This document shows, piece by piece, positions 61,612 to 64,000 of a DNA stretch of 64,000 nucleotides. Source of the stretch: Lingula anatina (taxonomy: Eukaryota > Brachiopoda > Lingulata > Lingulida > Lingulidae); contig NW_019775868.1 in assembly GCF_001039355.2 (NCBI RefSeq), forward strand, positions 24,336 through 88,335. Reading direction: 5' to 3'. A program made the position numbers and the translations under genes. Under the pieces are notes generated by a model that had not been told where the DNA came from, did no database searches, and saw only the letters and a list, made by a program, of their open reading frames with translations. Position 1 is the first letter of the stretch. The number at the start of each line of letters is the position of its first letter.

Positions 61612-62595
61612 TAATAATATACTTAACACTATTTTTCAGTAGTTGTAAACAAATTTTAAGTCCAAAAGTAAATAGCGCACTGGATTTAATTATACCTGAA
61701 GGTTAAAAACTAACAAAAAGGTGAGGTGGGTAATTTGATAATTTTAAAAAGATAAAGGATAATAAAAGATAGGGTGACAGGCTCAGTCGGAAAACAAATT
61801 GAGATAGATACACAGTGCCACAGAAAAAACTCCGCGTATCATAAATATCTCGGAAGCCAATTAAGCAGCTTATTTTCATTATTATCATTGAAATATCTTT
61901 TAATAAACAGAAGGAAACTAGCCGCATGCAATAAAATCGTGGTAATCGGATGCCTTGAAGTCAGCCACGAGGAAGAGATGTAATCGCTTATACTCAGCAT
62001 AACGTGACTACTTTCCCCAAGACGTCATTGCGATAAGACGACGTGACAAGCCCAATGATGTTTGAACAGTCTTACAGCGATCTCTGAGTGCATGTTACGC
62101 AACTCATGAACCTTAAAACGTCAGTACACTGATATCGTTTGATATAATATGCGTACGGTACCTCTGCCTTTACCATGTACCTTTAAATCTGATTGACAAG
62201 AAGCACTTTGTCGACATACAGTGTATCTTTCAAAATAAAAAAAACGCACTCAGCTCATATCAAAGTATTCATGTAATAATAAATTGGGTCAAAACGTTGA
62301 AACGATACTACAAGTACACTGTATAGTTGCAAGGTAAACGGTATATAAACACACTTAGGCTGATCTAATGTCAGCACCATTGGAGGGATATAACGGCCAT
62401 TTTGGTGGTACCTCTCCCCCTCCTCCGCACCGCAGCTTAATTTCCATTAATAATAAAATCATCATTTAGTCAAAAATATTCTCGAAATTAAAAAAAAAAG
62501 TTTCAATATTCTTAGTTACCCAGAACGGTATATTTATTTAAAAGGAGGCTAACTTTGCATACGTGGACCCCCCCCCCCCCCCTTCGAATAATCCT

Positions 62596-62743
62596 GGGCT
62601 CCGTATCTCGAAAGGTTCGCTATGTTCCGCACGTGCGCAAGCGTCTCGATTCCATGACCCCGTATTTCGAAATAGAATCGGTTATGAAATCGAGACACTT
62701 GCGCACGTTCGCAACATAGCGAACCTTTCGAGATACGGAGCCC
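62596..62743. mobile_element. Palindromic CCGTATCTC MITE, copy 5
   Basis: 148 bp, GGGCTCCGTATCTCG to CGAGATACGGAGCCC. CCTGG is present on both sides if the element is taken to begin at GCTCCG. Immediately right of an AATCCTG-type hAT-like end. Confidence 0.85.
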
Positions 62744-63880
62744 TGGCCAAAAAAAATTGTACGCACAGTGCATCCGTGCGTATGCCTAGTTACGCCCATG
62801 AGAGAGTATAATGGAAGACACTAGAGAAAAGCAGGGCGTCTTTTTTCATCACCTATATATATTACAGTGTTGAAAAAAGTGTTTAAATATGTAAAACTGT
62901 GCACCCGCGTCCCTTTTTCAGCTTCGATTAAACTAAGATGTTCCAAAAGTTTGACCCCCTTGATTAAACATACGTGTACCGGTAGTTATTAACACGACAA
63001 AAATTAATGAATCCATTCATTGTGAGCACTATCTATATATGTGATATCAAAGTCAATATTGCTAAGGGCTGTTATGAACGTGCTGAGGATCGCCTCTGAC
63101 GTCATGCATGCATAGAGAACGTGTCTCAGTGTAAACTACTGGTCACTACGAGTGGTACACTAGCTGGGCCTGCTTATTCTGAAATAATTCCCCCCCCCCC
63201 CCCCCGACAGTGAAATTTAAAAATTCGCAAGCATTTTCGGTGACTTCACGTTATATTTTTGTTTAAGGTTTGTATTTCTTCATAAAACATTGTGCAAATT
63301 CTAAAGCAGTAAAGTCGTCTGGTTTGTTAATCTGAATTAAGAAGTTAAGTCCAAGATTCATTTGTGTTGGTTTGATGTTAAAGAGTGGGAATCCCCACAA
63401 ATGGTTAGAATGTACCTGAGCAAGCAACCAGTGAACATTAAATGATTGAAACTGGCTATTGTCGTTAGCTTTGGATTTCCTAATAGCGGTTTACACGTAA
63501 ATATTTTGACCACGATTCTTGGAAAGTAGTATTAACGCGCTATCCAACCTAAAAGAATACAGCGGTGACCGCATTCCGAGCCTATTTGTAATTTTCATTC
63601 ATTTGCGAGCTTCCCGTTCAATTTTACTTCAAATTAATCTATGTTCTCTGCTTCAAATTGATTTAATATCAGGAAACAATATTATGTATGTATGTATGCT
63701 AATATAGATTTTAGGTCCTAGGCCCTCTCAGAATGTACCGGTTCAGAGAATTCTACCGTTCATTGGGGACGGGTCCTAAATCTCATGAGAGACAAAGTAA
63801 GAAACCTGGGATCGAGATCAAGGCCGCCTTCTGTGGTCAGGTTAATAATATTTATACTCTCCCAGGAAAACAACATGGGT
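62744..63880. other. Intergenic, nothing recognised
   Basis: No supported gene. Contains a C run at 63190-63205 and otherwise unique AT-rich sequence. Confidence 0.5.
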
Positions 63881-63889
63881 GATTCACCG

Positions 63890-63939
63890 GTTACCTTAGC
63901 AACGCGGATCTGAGGTATATGTTTTGACGTCATCACGTG
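63890..63939 (+). promoter_or_regulatory. RFX X-box, CRE and E-box cluster
   Basis: GTTACCTTAGCAAC (63890-63903) fits the X-box consensus GTNRCC-N(0-3)-RGYAAC at every position. TGACGTCA (63925-63932) is a palindromic CRE, and CACGTG (63934-63939) an E-box. X-boxes of this kind sit close to start sites of ciliary genes. The gene, if any, would lie at or beyond the right edge. Confidence 0.55.
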
Positions 63940-64000
63940 TCACGTCTATCGTAACACGTCCGTCTCTTCATTCCACACTCGCGGAACTAAGCAGTGTCAT

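Noticed and set aside
62549-62811. Frames on both strands with shared [13 protein letters not shown]-type peptides, also at 46748 and 57992
   Set aside because: Translations of the palindromic CCGTATCTC MITE, not proteins.
1-64000. CRISPR arrays, prokaryotic operons or viral gene sets
   Set aside because: None present: all genes are spliced animal genes and the repeats are microsatellites, MITEs or tandem duplications.

Overview
This is a window of an intron-rich animal nuclear genome. Coding DNA is a small fraction; genes are split into 6 to 22 short exons with canonical GT/AG junctions that keep frame. Introns are full of (AAT)n, (AG)n and poly-A/T tracts, miniature inverted-repeat elements, tRNA-like repeats and retroposon debris. 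The gene set (corin-like receptor/protease ectodomain, proteinase K-type subtilase, ATF6, GPI-tailed multicopper oxidase) and the repeat style suggest an invertebrate, probably a lophotrochozoan such as a mollusc. That placement is inference and the species cannot be named from the sequence.

Layout. (1) 190-20,272, minus strand: a large type II membrane protein (cytoplasmic tail, TM, SEA, then alternating frizzled-type cysteine-rich domains and LDL-receptor class A repeats), reconstructed here as 22 exons in continuous frame and running off the left edge. Its first intron contains two copies of a roughly 3 kb segment (13,012-16,864 and 16,871-19,772) joined at a single N. Only the first copy carries a LINE 3' end. 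(2) 25,300-28,849, minus: a secreted 445-aa subtilisin/proteinase K-like protease, six exons, intact catalytic triad. (3) 29,665-35,478, plus: the ER-stress transcription factor ATF6, 12 exons seen, N-terminus missing at an N join, with bZIP, TM segment and S1P site. It is head to head with the protease. (4) 38,300-41,360: a scrambled tandem array of tRNA-like repeat units with single-N joins. (5) 42,040-42,921: a decayed THAP-type transposase followed by a LINE 3' end. (6) 44,070-55,550, plus: a 798-aa multicopper oxidase, 13 exons, all copper ligands present and a C-terminal GPI-like tail. (7) 57,600-60,000: a tandem array of four initiator tRNA-Met copies (two perfect, one mildly and one strongly decayed) invaded by MITEs. 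(8) The right edge has a perfect RFX X-box, a CRE and an E-box that may be the promoter of a gene outside the window.

No operon-like or prokaryotic system is present and the four protein genes do not form an obvious pathway, although ATF6 and the three secretory or membrane proteins all concern the secretory route. The most interesting material is the corin-like architecture, the initiator-tRNA array, and a rich set of MITEs whose target-site duplications can be read directly. One MITE sits 10 nt after a splice donor, and a 49-bp minisatellite repeats a donor-like site. Several single Ns and one 101-N run mark assembly joins; duplications touching them may be unmerged haplotypes.
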